Notes: generated from the letters alone by a model not told the origin. A stretch of 7,769 nt of DNA from Sulfurihydrogenibium yellowstonense SS-5 (GCF_000173615.1 NZ_ABZS01000074.1:1-7769), one strand, 5' to 3'. Positions 1-7,347 are shown, counted from the stretch's first letter. Made by a program: numbers and translations.

Positions 1-200
1 GGAGGTTGGAAAGGCTCTATCCCGTATGTCTTACGCCCTATCCCAGCCTACGGGCAAGCCAGGTAGGACGTCGCTGCGTTAATTAAGCAGCGAGAGCGAT
101 TTCGCGTTCGGGAATTGTTTTGTTTTGGTTTTTTACGTAGTGACCTTCTACGGCATGCTTCCCTTCGCTCACCGTTTGCCGTCGAACCCGTATCGCCCCC
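1..200 (-). ncRNA. ssrA: tmRNA (transfer-messenger RNA), 5' part, cut by window edge
   Basis: This RNA rescues stalled ribosomes by trans-translation with SmpB and tags the unfinished protein for proteolysis. Read on the minus strand from 200 it begins GGGGGCGATACGGGTTCGAC, the near-universal tmRNA 5' end including the T-arm-like GGTTCGA. ACGGCA (182-177) can pair with TGCCGT (155-150), and GTGA can pair with TCAC, consistent with the first pseudoknot. The tag reading frame ends in codons for E-R-E-I-A-L-A-A followed by TAA at 85-83, the expected ALAA protease signal. The stop codon lies in the loop of a perfect 6-bp hairpin (CGCTGC 92-87 with GCAGCG 77-72), as in tmRNA helix 5. The frame is open upstream of the ALAA end, so the resume codon cannot be fixed by eye. 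Later pseudoknots and the tRNA-like 3' half lie beyond the window edge. Confidence 0.95.
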
Positions 201-214
201 ATATTCAATTGATA

Positions 215-244
215 ATAATATATTTAAATTTAAAATAATTTCAA
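215..244 (-). promoter_or_regulatory. Probable ssrA promoter
   Basis: On the minus strand TTGAAA (244-239, five of six to the -35 consensus) is followed after 18 nt by TATTAT (220-215). Initiation would fall a few bases upstream of the mature tmRNA 5' end at 200, which fits the known 5' processing of tmRNA by RNase P. An overlapping alternative -10, TATATT (222-217), has a 16-nt spacer. The region is very AT-rich, so chance matches are likely; the position next to a stable RNA is what supports it. Confidence 0.45.
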
Positions 245-312
245 GAGTTTGTGTAATCCAATCATAAATTCGTTCATTTTAATGTTTACCAACAAATACT
301 CGCCTATTTACT

Positions 313-464
313 GAGACTGCTTGCAAAAATCCACGTTGTCATTCTGAGCAAAGCGAAGAATCTTATATTTTTCTTTTCAAGTCAAAAAATCAAAAAAGAG
401 ATCCTTCGGACTTCGTCCTCAGGATGACGGAAAGGTAAACTTGCAAAAATTTTGGAACACTCTC
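313..464. repeat. MITE-like palindromic dispersed repeat, copy A
   Basis: This non-coding unit shares its whole architecture with copy C at 7346-7529. The left end begins GAGACTGCTTGCAAAA. A left arm (338-363) starts GTCATTCTGAG and ends GAAGAATCT. After an A/T-rich spacer, the right arm (399-428) starts AGATCCTTCGGACTTC and ends CTCAGGATGAC, roughly the reverse complement of the left arm. A 35-base tail (428-462) starts CGGAAAGGTAA and ends TTTTGGAACACTC. The outermost bases are imperfect inverted repeats: GAGACTGCTT against GAGAGTGTTC on the other strand. No transposase is encoded, so it resembles a miniature transposable element. An exact direct repeat CTTGCAAAAAT occurs at 320-330 and 440-450. 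The unit lies 28 bp beyond the mtaD stop codon. Between it and the ssrA promoter (245-312) I see nothing recognisable. Confidence 0.75.
392..425 (-). terminator. Probable intrinsic terminator inside repeat copy A, after mtaD
   Basis: Read on the minus strand, downstream of mtaD, positions 425-401 fold as ATCCT, GA, GGAC, loop GAA, GTCC, GA, AGGAT. This is a 5-bp and a 4-bp stem joined by a symmetric GA/GA internal loop, which could form tandem sheared G-A pairs. The hairpin is followed by CTCTTTTTT (400-392). A hairpin with a T-run about 70 nt past the stop codon is a reasonable end for the purL-mtaD transcript. It may equally be a by-product of the repeat's palindromic structure. Confidence 0.5.
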
Positions 465-492
465 GGCAAAATTTAAAACACCATCTTAATAT

Positions 493-1791
493 TTAACTTA
501 AAATCTTTTCTCTCCACTTTTTAGCTATTGATAAAACTCTTTGTTTTTCTACAGTTAAAACTTCTTTGTTTTCAACTACAACCTTTCCATTTATTAATAC
601 AGTATCAACATCACTGCCTTTTGATGAATAGACTATTTGTATGTATGGGTCAAAAAGTGGCTGTAAGTGTGGTTGATTTATATCAATTATTATTAAATCT
701 GCGTACTTACCAACTTCTATGCTTCCTATTTTCTTGTCTAATCTAATTGCTTTTGCTGCATCTCTTGTTGCCATTGCTAAAACTTGTTTTGCAGGTAAAA
801 CTGTTGGATTTAAGTTATATCCTTTGTGTAATTTTGCAGCGGTAGAAAGCTCGCCGATAATATCAAGGTCATCGTTTGAGGCTGTTCCGTCAGTTCCAAA
901 AGAAACAATTACTCCTTTTTCTAACATTTTTGGAACGGGTGCAATTCCTGATGCTAATTTTAAATTACTCTCCGGACAGTGGGCAATCTTAACATTTTTT
1001 TCTGCTAACAGCTCGACCTCTTCATCTGTAGGATGAACCATATGGGCTGCTAAAACTCTATCATTTAAAACTCCAATATTGTTTAGATGTTTTACAGGTG
1101 TATCGCCATATCTGTTTTTTATATCTTCAACTTCATGTAAAGTTTCTGATACGTGTATGTGATATGCAACGTCATAATCTACTGCAACCTGCATGGATTT
1201 TTGTAGCGTTGAAGGACTACACGTATATGGTGCATGTGGTCCAATTGCTGGATATATAAACTCATCATTTTTATACTCTTTTATAAAATCTATGGTTTTT
1301 TGGATTCCTTCGTCTGGTGTTTTTGCTCCTGGAGTAGGAAAATCAAGAATTCCGGTAGTCAACACAGCTCTCATATGTGCGGATTTTACAGAATCAGCTA
1401 CTGCATTTTCGTAAAAATACATATCAACAAAACATGTAATACCATTTCTTAACATCTCATAACATGCTATATCTGTACCATCTTTTACAAACTCGTAACT
1501 AACAAACTTTCCTTCAACTGGCCAAATATACTGTTCAAGCCACACTTTTAAAGGGTTATCGCTTCCATATCCTCTAAGCAGTGCCATTGCAGCATGGGTA
1601 TGTGTGTTTATAAATCCGGGTAATACAATATTTCCATTTGCATCAATCACTTCTCTACTTTCTAAATTCTCTTTATTTTCTCCTACTTCTGCGATTTTTC
1701 CATCTTTTATCGCAATATATCCATTTTTATATTCTGTAAAGCTTTCATCCATTGTTAAGACCCAAGCATTTTTAATTAACAAATCAAACAT
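493..1791 (-). CDS. mtaD: 5-methylthioadenosine/S-adenosylhomocysteine deaminase
   Basis: A zinc- or iron-dependent amidohydrolase predicted to deaminate MTA and/or S-adenosylhomocysteine to the inosine forms, clearing by-products of SAM use in the cytosol. Starting from ATG at 1791 it has 432 residues, normal for the family. The metal ligands are visible: H64-T-H66 in FINTHTHAAM, H213 in HIHVSET with the likely catalytic E216 three residues later, and D301 in SFGTDG. HMVH near 250 and AHCPESN near 270 are also typical. The C-terminus has the small beta-sandwich pattern of dihydroorotase-like enzymes (GSIEVGKYADLIIID). An in-frame TTG lies one codon upstream, but AGGAGG at 1804-1799 is 7 nt from the ATG and only 4 nt from the TTG, so ATG is preferred. 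It overlaps the preceding ATPase gene in TGATG, implying coupled translation. The exact substrate, among MTA, SAH and adenosine, cannot be told from sequence. A chlorohydrolase/guanine deaminase-type relative is less likely. Confidence 0.9.
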   Translation of the reverse strand: MFDLLIKNAWVLTMDESFTEYKNGYIAIKDGKIAEVGENKENLESREVIDANGNIVLPGFINTHTHAAMALLRGYGSDNPLKVWLEQYIWPVEGKFVSYEFVKDGTDIACYEMLRNGITCFVDMYFYENAVADSVKSAHMRAVLTTGILDFPTPGAKTPDEGIQKTIDFIKEYKNDEFIYPAIGPHAPYTCSPSTLQKSMQVAVDYDVAYHIHVSETLHEVEDIKNRYGDTPVKHLNNIGVLNDRVLAAHMVHPTDEEVELLAEKNVKIAHCPESNLKLASGIAPVPKMLEKGVIVSFGTDGTASNDDLDIIGELSTAAKLHKGYNLNPTVLPAKQVLAMATRDAAKAIRLDKKIGSIEVGKYADLIIIDINQPHLQPLFDPYIQIVYSSKGSDVDTVLINGKVVVENKEVLTVEKQRVLSIAKKWREKILS

Positions 1792-3338
1792 CAATCTGCC
1801 TCCTGTATTTTTTTATAATCAAAATCCGCTATGTTTCTATCTTTCTTGCCAAACTCAATTCCAATCAAATAAACTTCTTCATACTTTCCTAAATACTTTT
1901 CATAATATTTTTTCTCTTCAACCTGTTTTAAAGCTGTTTTTTCTGGCTGGTCTTCTACTACTTTGAACTCTATGATGTACGCTTTGTTGTTGTAGATTAT
2001 TGTTAAATCTACTTTACCTTTATTAGTAGTATCCTCTGCGATTGTTTCAAATCCTGCTCCACTAAATAAGGCATAGACAATAGATGCATAAAAGCCTTCA
2101 TAGCTTTCTAAATCATTTTTCCTATACCAATCATATGGTATGCTTGCAAAAAATCTGTGTAAGATGTCTTTGAGTTTTTCTATTTGATTGTCTCTTAAGG
2201 CTTTTTCTAACTCATTTTCTGTCTTATCCTTTAAGCTACGGTCAGGAACAAAATGTAGCAAAAAGAAATTATTTAAACTTACTTTTACTTCATAGTTTGG
2301 ATATGAGAGTGTATAAACTTCTCTGTATAGTCTTCTTTCTACATTTTTTATTGTCAGATATCCTGTTTGAAATAGTAGATTTTCCACATACAAACTATCA
2401 ATATCAAGATTAGATAAAAGCTCTTCTCCTACTTCTAAGTTTTCTAATTCTGGTAAATAATAATTGTATTGTTTAAAAAGTTTGATTAAAAACGTAGGCG
2501 TTCCTGTTTCAAACCAATATGGACGGAATTGTCTTTCTGCAAAAAGCAGTAGAATATCAAAAGGATTGTAAACCTTTTCTCCAAGCCAGCTATAGCCGTT
2601 ATACCATTTTTTTACTTCTTCTTTATCAAAATCTTTTATCCTGTCTGCAAATACAGCTTCTAAATCTGTTTGTGTATATCCGCAAATAGTAGCAAATTCA
2701 GGACTTAGTGTTATATCTCTTAACTGGTTTAATCCACTGAAAATAGATACTTTAGAAAATCTTGATACTCCTGTTAAAAATGCAAGCTTGATGTATGGGT
2801 CTGCTTTTTTCAATGCTGAATAAAGGTCTTTTAATATTTCTCTATTTTCTTTTGCATACTCTATGTTTTCTATTGCATCTAAGATTGGTTTATCATATTC
2901 ATCTACTAAAACCACCACTTGTTGGTTATATTTCTTATACAAAGCATAAATAAGCTCGCCGAGTTTACCGCTAAATGTCTGAAAAGTAATCTCAACGTCA
3001 AACTCTCTCTGTAGGCTAATAAACATTTCTGTTAGTTTTATTTTTAAATCTTCCGGTGTCTTAATATTTCCTTCTGTAAAATCAATTTTTATTACCGGAT
3101 GTTTTTTACTCCAATCCCATTTGTCATAGATATACAAGCCTTTGAATAGCTCTTTATTTCCCGAAAATGCTTCTTTGACTGTATCCAAAAACAAAGATTT
3201 TCCAAATCTTCTTGGTCTACTTAAAAAATAGTATCCACCTTGTTCTAATTTCTTTATGAAAGGTGTTTTGTCTACATAGTAGCAGTTTTCATTTATAATC
3301 TTTCCAAAAGTTTGAATGCCTATAGGTAGTTTCTTCAT
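1791..3338 (-). CDS. AAA-ATPase-like protein with C-terminal PD-(D/E)XK nuclease-like domain
   Basis: A 515-residue protein of the widespread family pairing an N-terminal AAA-ATPase-like domain (Pfam AAA-ATPase_like, formerly a DUF) with a C-terminal PDDEXK_9 domain. The start KKLPIGIQTF...YYVDKT is the family signature. The Walker A loop is the family's degenerate form, SRPRRFGKS at 40-48 with K47 and S48. Walker B is VVVLVDEYD at 141-149 with D146-E147, and TGVSRF at 189-194 is a likely sensor region. The nuclease-like core lies at about 428-460: GAGFETIAED, then D444 in GKVDL and E457-x-K459 in YIIEFKV, followed by Q472 and a K/E/Y-rich helix. All expected catalytic positions are present, so it appears intact. 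It starts 4 nt after purL with no clear Shine-Dalgarno, suggesting coupled translation, and overlaps mtaD by one base. The biological role of the family is not established; members are often found as several paralogues per genome. A part in DNA processing, defence or mobile-element biology is possible but unproven. Confidence 0.85.
   Translation of the reverse strand: MKKLPIGIQTFGKIINENCYYVDKTPFIKKLEQGGYYFLSRPRRFGKSLFLDTVKEAFSGNKELFKGLYIYDKWDWSKKHPVIKIDFTEGNIKTPEDLKIKLTEMFISLQREFDVEITFQTFSGKLGELIYALYKKYNQQVVVLVDEYDKPILDAIENIEYAKENREILKDLYSALKKADPYIKLAFLTGVSRFSKVSIFSGLNQLRDITLSPEFATICGYTQTDLEAVFADRIKDFDKEEVKKWYNGYSWLGEKVYNPFDILLLFAERQFRPYWFETGTPTFLIKLFKQYNYYLPELENLEVGEELLSNLDIDSLYVENLLFQTGYLTIKNVERRLYREVYTLSYPNYEVKVSLNNFFLLHFVPDRSLKDKTENELEKALRDNQIEKLKDILHRFFASIPYDWYRKNDLESYEGFYASIVYALFSGAGFETIAEDTTNKGKVDLTIIYNNKAYIIEFKVVEDQPEKTALKQVEEKKYYEKYLGKYEEVYLIGIEFGKKDRNIADFDYKKIQEAD
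1799..1804 (-). promoter_or_regulatory. Ribosome binding site of mtaD, inside the upstream gene
   Basis: A full AGGAGG on the minus strand ends 7 nt before the ATG at 1791. It lies within the last codons of the ATPase-nuclease gene and decides the start in favour of ATG over the adjacent TTG at 1794. Confidence 0.8.
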
Positions 3339-3342
3339 AAAG

Positions 3343-5601
3343 CTAAACCATTAATTTACTAAATCCATTTTCATGCAAATTTTTCAAATTGCTTAAAGGC
3401 TCTTCAAGTATGACTTTACCATTAACTTTTAGTAAAATCTTATCTTCTTCTAAAACTTTACCGACAACTTTGAAGCCTAATCCTAATTTTTTAGCCTCTT
3501 CTTCTAATATTTTCAAATCATCTTTTTTTAATGATATAACTACGATAGACCTTAGCTCGTCAAAGAGTTCAAAATCCGGTCTGTATTTTGTTTCTATGTT
3601 TAACTCTAAACCAAGTTTTTGACCCTCTCTAAATGCTGGCTCTAATAAAGCTGTGATTAGTCCACCATCGCTAACATCATGGGCTGATTTGATTTTATAT
3701 TTATTTTTATGGATAAATTCCATCAATTTTTTTTCTGTTTCAAGGCAAATTTGTCTAATGTCTCCCGCTACTGTATTAAAGATTTCTTTTAAATACTCAC
3801 TTCCTGCTATGTTTGGCTCTTTTTCTGTTTCTCCAACGATTGCTATCAAGTCTCCCGCTGATTGATAGAATGACGGTATTGCTTCTTCTACTTTATCTAA
3901 TACTCCTACTGCAACCACTATTGGCGTTGGATATACGTTTATTCTCTTATCTGACAATACTGTTTCATTATATAATGATACATTTCCGCTGATGACCGGC
4001 GTATTTAGCTCTTTACATGCATCAGCCATTCCTTTTGTAGCTTGTTCAAACTGCCACATGATTTCTGGATTTTCTGGATTTCCCCAATTTAAGCAATCTG
4101 TTATTGCAAGCGGTTTTGCTCCTGTTATATAAACATTTCTAATAGCTTCAGCTACAACCCTTTTTCCGCCTTCGTATGGGTCTAAGTAGACGATTCTACC
4201 ATTTCCATCAGAAGATATTGCTATTCCTTTCTCTGTTTTTACTTCCGGTCTAACCACCCATTTTAATCTTAAAACTGCACTGTCATGCCCGGGTTTAAAG
4301 ACTGTATTTGTTCCTACTTCATGGTCGTATTGAGAGTATACCCATGATTTTTTAGCAACTGTTGGAGATGATAAAACTTTTTTTATGGCTTCAGCTAAAT
4401 CTACTTCAGGAAGGTCATTTTGATTGAATGATTTGACTTGCTTTAGATACTCAGGCTCTTTTCTTGGTCTATTATACACGGGTGCATCATCTACAATGGC
4501 TGAGATTGGAAGGTCTGCAACCTTTTCTCCTTTGTAGAATACTTCCATTCTTTTTGTATCTGTTGTTTCTCCAATTACTGCTGCTTCAAGTCCATGTTTT
4601 TTAGCTATTTTTATAACTTCTTCTACATTTTCATCATTTACTGCATAAAGCATTCTTTCTTGAGATTCTGATAATAATATCTCGTAAGGCGTCATTCCTT
4701 CTTCTCTAAGTGGAACATTTTCAAGATAAACCTTAACACCCATTCCGGATTTTGCCCCAAACTCTGAAGTTGAACCTGCAAGTCCCGCAGCTCCAAAGTC
4801 TTGACATCCTTCTATTAATCCTTTTTCCATAACTTCTAACGTACATTCAATTAATCTCTTTCCAAAGAATGGGTCGCCGATTTGAACGTTTGGTCTTTTT
4901 GATTCGCTTTCTTCACTAAATTCTGCCGATGCCATCGTTGCACCATGGATACCATCCCTTCCGGTAGAAGACCCTACCATTACCAATTTTTGACCTATTT
5001 TTGTAGCTCTTGCTCTAAATATTTTGTCTTTTTCTAACACTCCAAGACAGAAAGCATTTACAAGTGGATTTCCTGCATAAACTTCATCAAATACAACCTC
5101 ACCACCTACGGTAGGAACTCCTATACAGTTGCCATAAAATCCAATTCCTTCAACAACTCTTTTAACAATAGGCTTAGCATCTTTTATTCCTTTTCTTGTG
5201 CCATCTTTTCTTATATCTCCAAATCTCAAACTATCCATTAAAGCTATTGGTCTTGCACCCATTGATAATATATCTCTGATAATTCCACCAACACCTGTTG
5301 CTGCTCCATGAAATGGCTCAATATATGATGGATGGTTATGAGACTCTATCTTAAAAGCAACTGCATATTTATCATCTATTTCAACAACTCCAGCGTTTTC
5401 ACCCGGTCCTTGAATAACCCAGTCAGCTTTAGTTGGAAATACTTTTAAAAATGGTTTTGAAGATTTATATGAACAATGCTCACTCCACAAAGCTCCAAAA
5501 ATTCCAAGCTCTATTTCGTTTGGTTCTCTACCTATCAGCTCTACAATTCTTTTATATTCTTCAACATTTAACCCATGGGCTTTTAAAATTTTTTCTTCCA
5601 T
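3343..5601 (-). CDS. purL: Phosphoribosylformylglycinamidine synthase subunit PurL (FGAM synthase II)
   Basis: Catalyses the ATP-dependent conversion of FGAR plus ammonia to FGAM, step four of purine synthesis. The 752-residue length is that of the small PurL type, which works in a complex with the glutaminase PurQ and the small subunit PurS; neither is in this window. Visible signatures are [12 protein letters not shown] (38-49) with the catalytic-type H42, ESHNHPS (86-92), [11 protein letters not shown] (99-109), the GDPFFGK loop (242-248), and QDFGAAGL (267-274). The second half repeats the AIR-synthase fold, with [12 protein letters not shown] and SGNVSLYNE motifs and AHDVSDGG near the end. 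The start is supported by AGGAG at 5612-5608, 6 nt from the ATG, with an extended -10 promoter just upstream. It is the first gene of the purL/ATPase/mtaD operon and ends in TAG 4 nt before the next start. There is no sign of damage. Confidence 0.97.
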   Translation of the reverse strand: MEEKILKAHGLNVEEYKRIVELIGREPNEIELGIFGALWSEHCSYKSSKPFLKVFPTKADWVIQGPGENAGVVEIDDKYAVAFKIESHNHPSYIEPFHGAATGVGGIIRDILSMGARPIALMDSLRFGDIRKDGTRKGIKDAKPIVKRVVEGIGFYGNCIGVPTVGGEVVFDEVYAGNPLVNAFCLGVLEKDKIFRARATKIGQKLVMVGSSTGRDGIHGATMASAEFSEESESKRPNVQIGDPFFGKRLIECTLEVMEKGLIEGCQDFGAAGLAGSTSEFGAKSGMGVKVYLENVPLREEGMTPYEILLSESQERMLYAVNDENVEEVIKIAKKHGLEAAVIGETTDTKRMEVFYKGEKVADLPISAIVDDAPVYNRPRKEPEYLKQVKSFNQNDLPEVDLAEAIKKVLSSPTVAKKSWVYSQYDHEVGTNTVFKPGHDSAVLRLKWVVRPEVKTEKGIAISSDGNGRIVYLDPYEGGKRVVAEAIRNVYITGAKPLAITDCLNWGNPENPEIMWQFEQATKGMADACKELNTPVISGNVSLYNETVLSDKRINVYPTPIVVAVGVLDKVEEAIPSFYQSAGDLIAIVGETEKEPNIAGSEYLKEIFNTVAGDIRQICLETEKKLMEFIHKNKYKIKSAHDVSDGGLITALLEPAFREGQKLGLELNIETKYRPDFELFDELRSIVVISLKKDDLKILEEEAKKLGLGFKVVGKVLEEDKILLKVNGKVILEEPLSNLKNLHENGFSKLMV

Positions 5602-5607
5602 TGATTG

Positions 5608-5641
5608 CTCCTGACTTTATTAATTGAAAATTATTATATCA
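5608..5641 (-). promoter_or_regulatory. purL promoter (extended -10) and ribosome binding site
   Basis: On the minus strand TGATATAAT (5641-5633) is an extended -10 element: TG, one base, then a perfect TATAAT at 5638-5633. No good -35 hexamer sits at the correct distance, and extended -10 promoters can work without one. Transcription would start near 5626, giving a leader of roughly 25 nt. That is too short for a purine riboswitch. AGGAG at 5612-5608 is the ribosome binding site. Confidence 0.6.
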
Positions 5642-5813
5642 TTTGTAGAGTTATGGGACGAGGCTGTAAAAATTATTAAAAAATTTTGAAAAGGTAAATA
5701 AGGACAATTTTAATCTGTTATCTAAAAGAGCTTGGATTTATATATATTTTTTGGTACGTTATTGTGTAAAAGCTATATAAGTGTTTAGATAGAATGAATT
5801 GAAGAATGTATTG

Positions 5814-5890
5814 GGGTGAGAAATTGAGTAAAAACAAGAAATTTTTCGGCGGCTGAGAATGACAATACATTATCTTCCAAATTCTCACCC
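5814..5890. repeat. Inverted repeat in the dapA-purL gap
   Basis: GGGTGAGAAATT (5814-5825) is the reverse complement of AATTCTCACCC (5880-5890) apart from one extra A. The 11-bp arms are separated by about 54 nt, and the interior includes the repeat-arm fragment at 5839-5868. It could form a long stem in the dapA 3' untranslated RNA or mark the ends of a small degenerate element. No T-run follows on the minus strand, so it is not an obvious intrinsic terminator. Confidence 0.45.
5839..5868. repeat. Degenerate arm of the palindromic repeat (copy B, part 1)
   Basis: TTTTTCGGCGGCTGAGAATGAC matches, in reverse orientation, the left arm of copy C (GTCATTCTACAGCCGGCGAA) with a few differences. It also matches copy A's arm over GTCATTCTGAG. 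Together with 5938-5996 it indicates a decayed or rearranged copy in this 395-bp gene-free gap. The remaining stretch 5642-5813 is AT-rich with no recognisable gene. A weak similarity to the repeat tail (AAAGGTAAA near 5691) was too short to call. Confidence 0.55.
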
Positions 5891-5937
5891 TTTTCTGTAA
5901 TGGTAATTCATGAATTATTTCTACTTTCACTTTATGC

Positions 5938-5996
5938 GTCATCTTAAGACTGTAAGTCCGAAGAATCTCTTTTTAGATTCTATAAAGATGCCATCC
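5938..5996. repeat. Degenerate arm of the palindromic repeat (copy B, part 2), at the dapA 3' end
   Basis: Positions 5938-5975, starting GTCATCTTAAGACTGTAAG and ending TCTCTTTTTAG, align without gaps with the reverse complement of the copy A right arm. They also share CTGTAAGTC with copy C. The unit runs up to the dapA stop codon. AGAATCT (5962-5968) and AGATTCT (5975-5981) form a perfect 7-bp inverted repeat around a 6-nt loop. That hairpin is AT-rich and has no T-run after it on the minus strand, so terminator function is doubtful. Confidence 0.6.
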
Positions 5997-6878
5997 TCAC
6001 TTTATTAACGAATGTTTTCTGAGAACTTCCTTTAATTTCTCTTCGTTAGATTTAGACATTGTATAAAGTGGAAGTCTTAATTCTAAGCTTTCTATTAAGC
6101 CCATGAGATATGCAGCTGTTTTTACAGGAATTGGATTTGTCTCAATGAATAAAACTTTAAATAAATCCCAATACTGATTATGAATTTTTTTAGCCTCTTC
6201 AAACTTTCCTTCTAATGTAAGCTTGCACATCTGAGATATTTCTTTTGGAATTATGTTATTAGCTACAGATATAACGCCCTTTGCACCTACTGCCATCATC
6301 GGTAGTGTTAATGCATCATCTCCGGATAATATTAAAACATCTTCATTTGTCAAGGATATAGTTTCTGAAACCCTCGCTACATTACCTGTTGCTTCTTTTA
6401 TTCCAATAACGTTTGGAAAGTCGCTATACAATCTTGCAAATGTTTCAGGCAGCATATCAACGCCGGTCCTTGATGGTATGTTGTATAAAATTAGTGGTAT
6501 GCTTGTCTCTTCTGCAATTGCTTTGAAATGTTGATAAATACCTTCTTGTGTTGGTTTGTTGTAGTATGGTACAACTTGCAGTGAAGCATCAGCCCCTACT
6601 TTTTCTGCAAACTTTGTAAGAGTAATGGCTTCATGAGTTGAGTTTGCACCCGTACCGGCAATTATTGGAATTCTTTTGTTTGCATACTCAACCGCAAGCT
6701 CTATTAACAATTCATGTTCTTCATATGTTAAAGTGGGGGATTCTCCTGTTGTTCCTGCTACAACTATAGCATCTGTTCCATTTTCTATATGAAATTCTAT
6801 TAATCTTTTTAATCCTTGTCTATCGAGCGTACCATCTTTAAATGGTGTAATTAAAGCAACAACAGAGCCATAAAACAT
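5997..6878 (-). CDS. dapA: 4-hydroxy-tetrahydrodipicolinate synthase
   Basis: Condenses pyruvate with aspartate semialdehyde in the first committed step of diaminopimelate and lysine synthesis; cytosolic, usually a homotetramer. The 293 residues are full length for a class I aldolase of this family. Visible active-site residues are K161 (Schiff-base lysine) in GIKEATG, Y132 and R137 in LYNIPSRTG, T43-T44 in AGTTGESPTL, and Y106 in VVPYYNKPT. The allosteric lysine-site positions seem conserved: H55 (equivalent of E. coli H56), N79 and E83 in GTGANSTHEA. Feedback inhibition by lysine is therefore plausible; this is inference. The start is supported by GGAGG at 6892-6888, 9 nt upstream. The gene is transcribed away from tsaE and is followed by a 395-bp gap before purL, so it is probably a single-gene unit. 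KDG aldolase or N-acetylneuraminate lyase paralogues are less likely given the residues seen. Confidence 0.95.
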   Translation of the reverse strand: MFYGSVVALITPFKDGTLDRQGLKRLIEFHIENGTDAIVVAGTTGESPTLTYEEHELLIELAVEYANKRIPIIAGTGANSTHEAITLTKFAEKVGADASLQVVPYYNKPTQEGIYQHFKAIAEETSIPLILYNIPSRTGVDMLPETFARLYSDFPNVIGIKEATGNVARVSETISLTNEDVLILSGDDALTLPMMAVGAKGVISVANNIIPKEISQMCKLTLEGKFEEAKKIHNQYWDLFKVLFIETNPIPVKTAAYLMGLIESLELRLPLYTMSKSNEEKLKEVLRKHSLIK

Positions 6879-6951
6879 AATAAAAAGCCTCCAAGTTTGA
6901 AATGTTAAAATAATTATAACTTATTCTATAAATATTTTTTAAGGTTTTTGA
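6879..6951. promoter_or_regulatory. Divergent promoter region between dapA and tsaE
   Basis: This 73-bp gap must hold the start signals for both genes. For dapA on the minus strand a perfect TATAAT lies at 6918-6913, with a weak TTAAAA about 18 nt upstream. This gives a leader near 28 nt, too short for a lysine riboswitch. For tsaE on the plus strand the best -10 is TATAAA (6927-6932), with TTAAAA (6905-6910) at a 16-nt spacing. The two promoters would overlap and may compete for RNA polymerase. The tsaE ribosome site is weak (AAGG at 6941-6944, 7 nt from the ATG). Confidence 0.45.
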
Positions 6952-7347
6952 ATGGAAAGAATCATAGTAAAGAATTTGGAAGAATTAGATAAACTAACAA
7001 AAGAGATTGCTAAAAATCTAAAAGGAAATGAGATAATACTCCTGGAAGGAGACCTTGGAGCTGGTAAAACTACATTTACAAAGTATTTACTAAAAAATCT
7101 TGGAGTTGATGAAGATATAACCTCTCCAACCTTTACAGTCATGAATCAATATGAAAGTCCAAATTTTGATATCTATCACATCGATATGTATAGAGTTAAT
7201 GATATCGATATTTCTGATTTAATTGGCAATGGTTTAATTATAATTGAATGGCCAAAATTTGAAGTAAGATGCGATGATTGTAAAATTATTAAAATAAAAA
7301 TTGAGCCATTAGAGGATGATTCTCGTATTTTTGAGATTAGTCAATGA
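6952..7347 (+). CDS. tsaE: tRNA threonylcarbamoyladenosine biosynthesis ATPase TsaE
   Basis: A small P-loop ATPase that works with TsaB and TsaD to transfer the threonylcarbamoyl group onto A37 of ANN-decoding tRNAs (t6A); cytosolic. The protein has 131 residues, at the short end of the family. Visible are the Walker A motif GDLGAGKTT (33-41), the switch-like TSPTFTVMNQY (57-67) with S58-P59-T60-F61, D78 and R81 in HIDMYR (76-81), and IIEWP (97-101) with E99. The partners TsaB and TsaD are not in the window. The stop codon TGA (7345-7347) coincides with the left edge of repeat copy C. The native C-terminus may have been set by that insertion, although the core domain looks complete. Confidence 0.93.
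   Translation: MERIIVKNLEELDKLTKEIAKNLKGNEIILLEGDLGAGKTTFTKYLLKNLGVDEDITSPTFTVMNQYESPNFDIYHIDMYRVNDIDISDLIGNGLIIIEWPKFEVRCDDCKIIKIKIEPLEDDSRIFEISQ

Noticed and set aside
313..464. Target-site duplication flanking the whole of copy A
   Set aside because: The bases just outside the presumed ends (CT on the left, GG on the right) do not match, and the ends are too imperfect to place exactly.
719..1036. Plus-strand open frames opposite mtaD and purL
   Set aside because: They are shadows of strongly supported minus-strand genes, without ribosome sites or recognisable motifs.
1792..1794. TTG as the mtaD start, one codon upstream of the ATG
   Set aside because: The AGGAGG is only 4 nt from the TTG but 7 nt from the ATG, and ATG is the stronger start codon.
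5602..5640. Purine or other riboswitch ahead of purL, or lysine riboswitch ahead of dapA
   Set aside because: The predicted leaders are about 25-28 nt, far too short, and no aptamer core sequences were seen.
5718..5942. 74-codon minus-strand open frame between dapA and purL
   Set aside because: It runs through the inverted repeat and both repeat fragments, has no clear ribosome site, and its translation is a low-complexity mix with no family resemblance.
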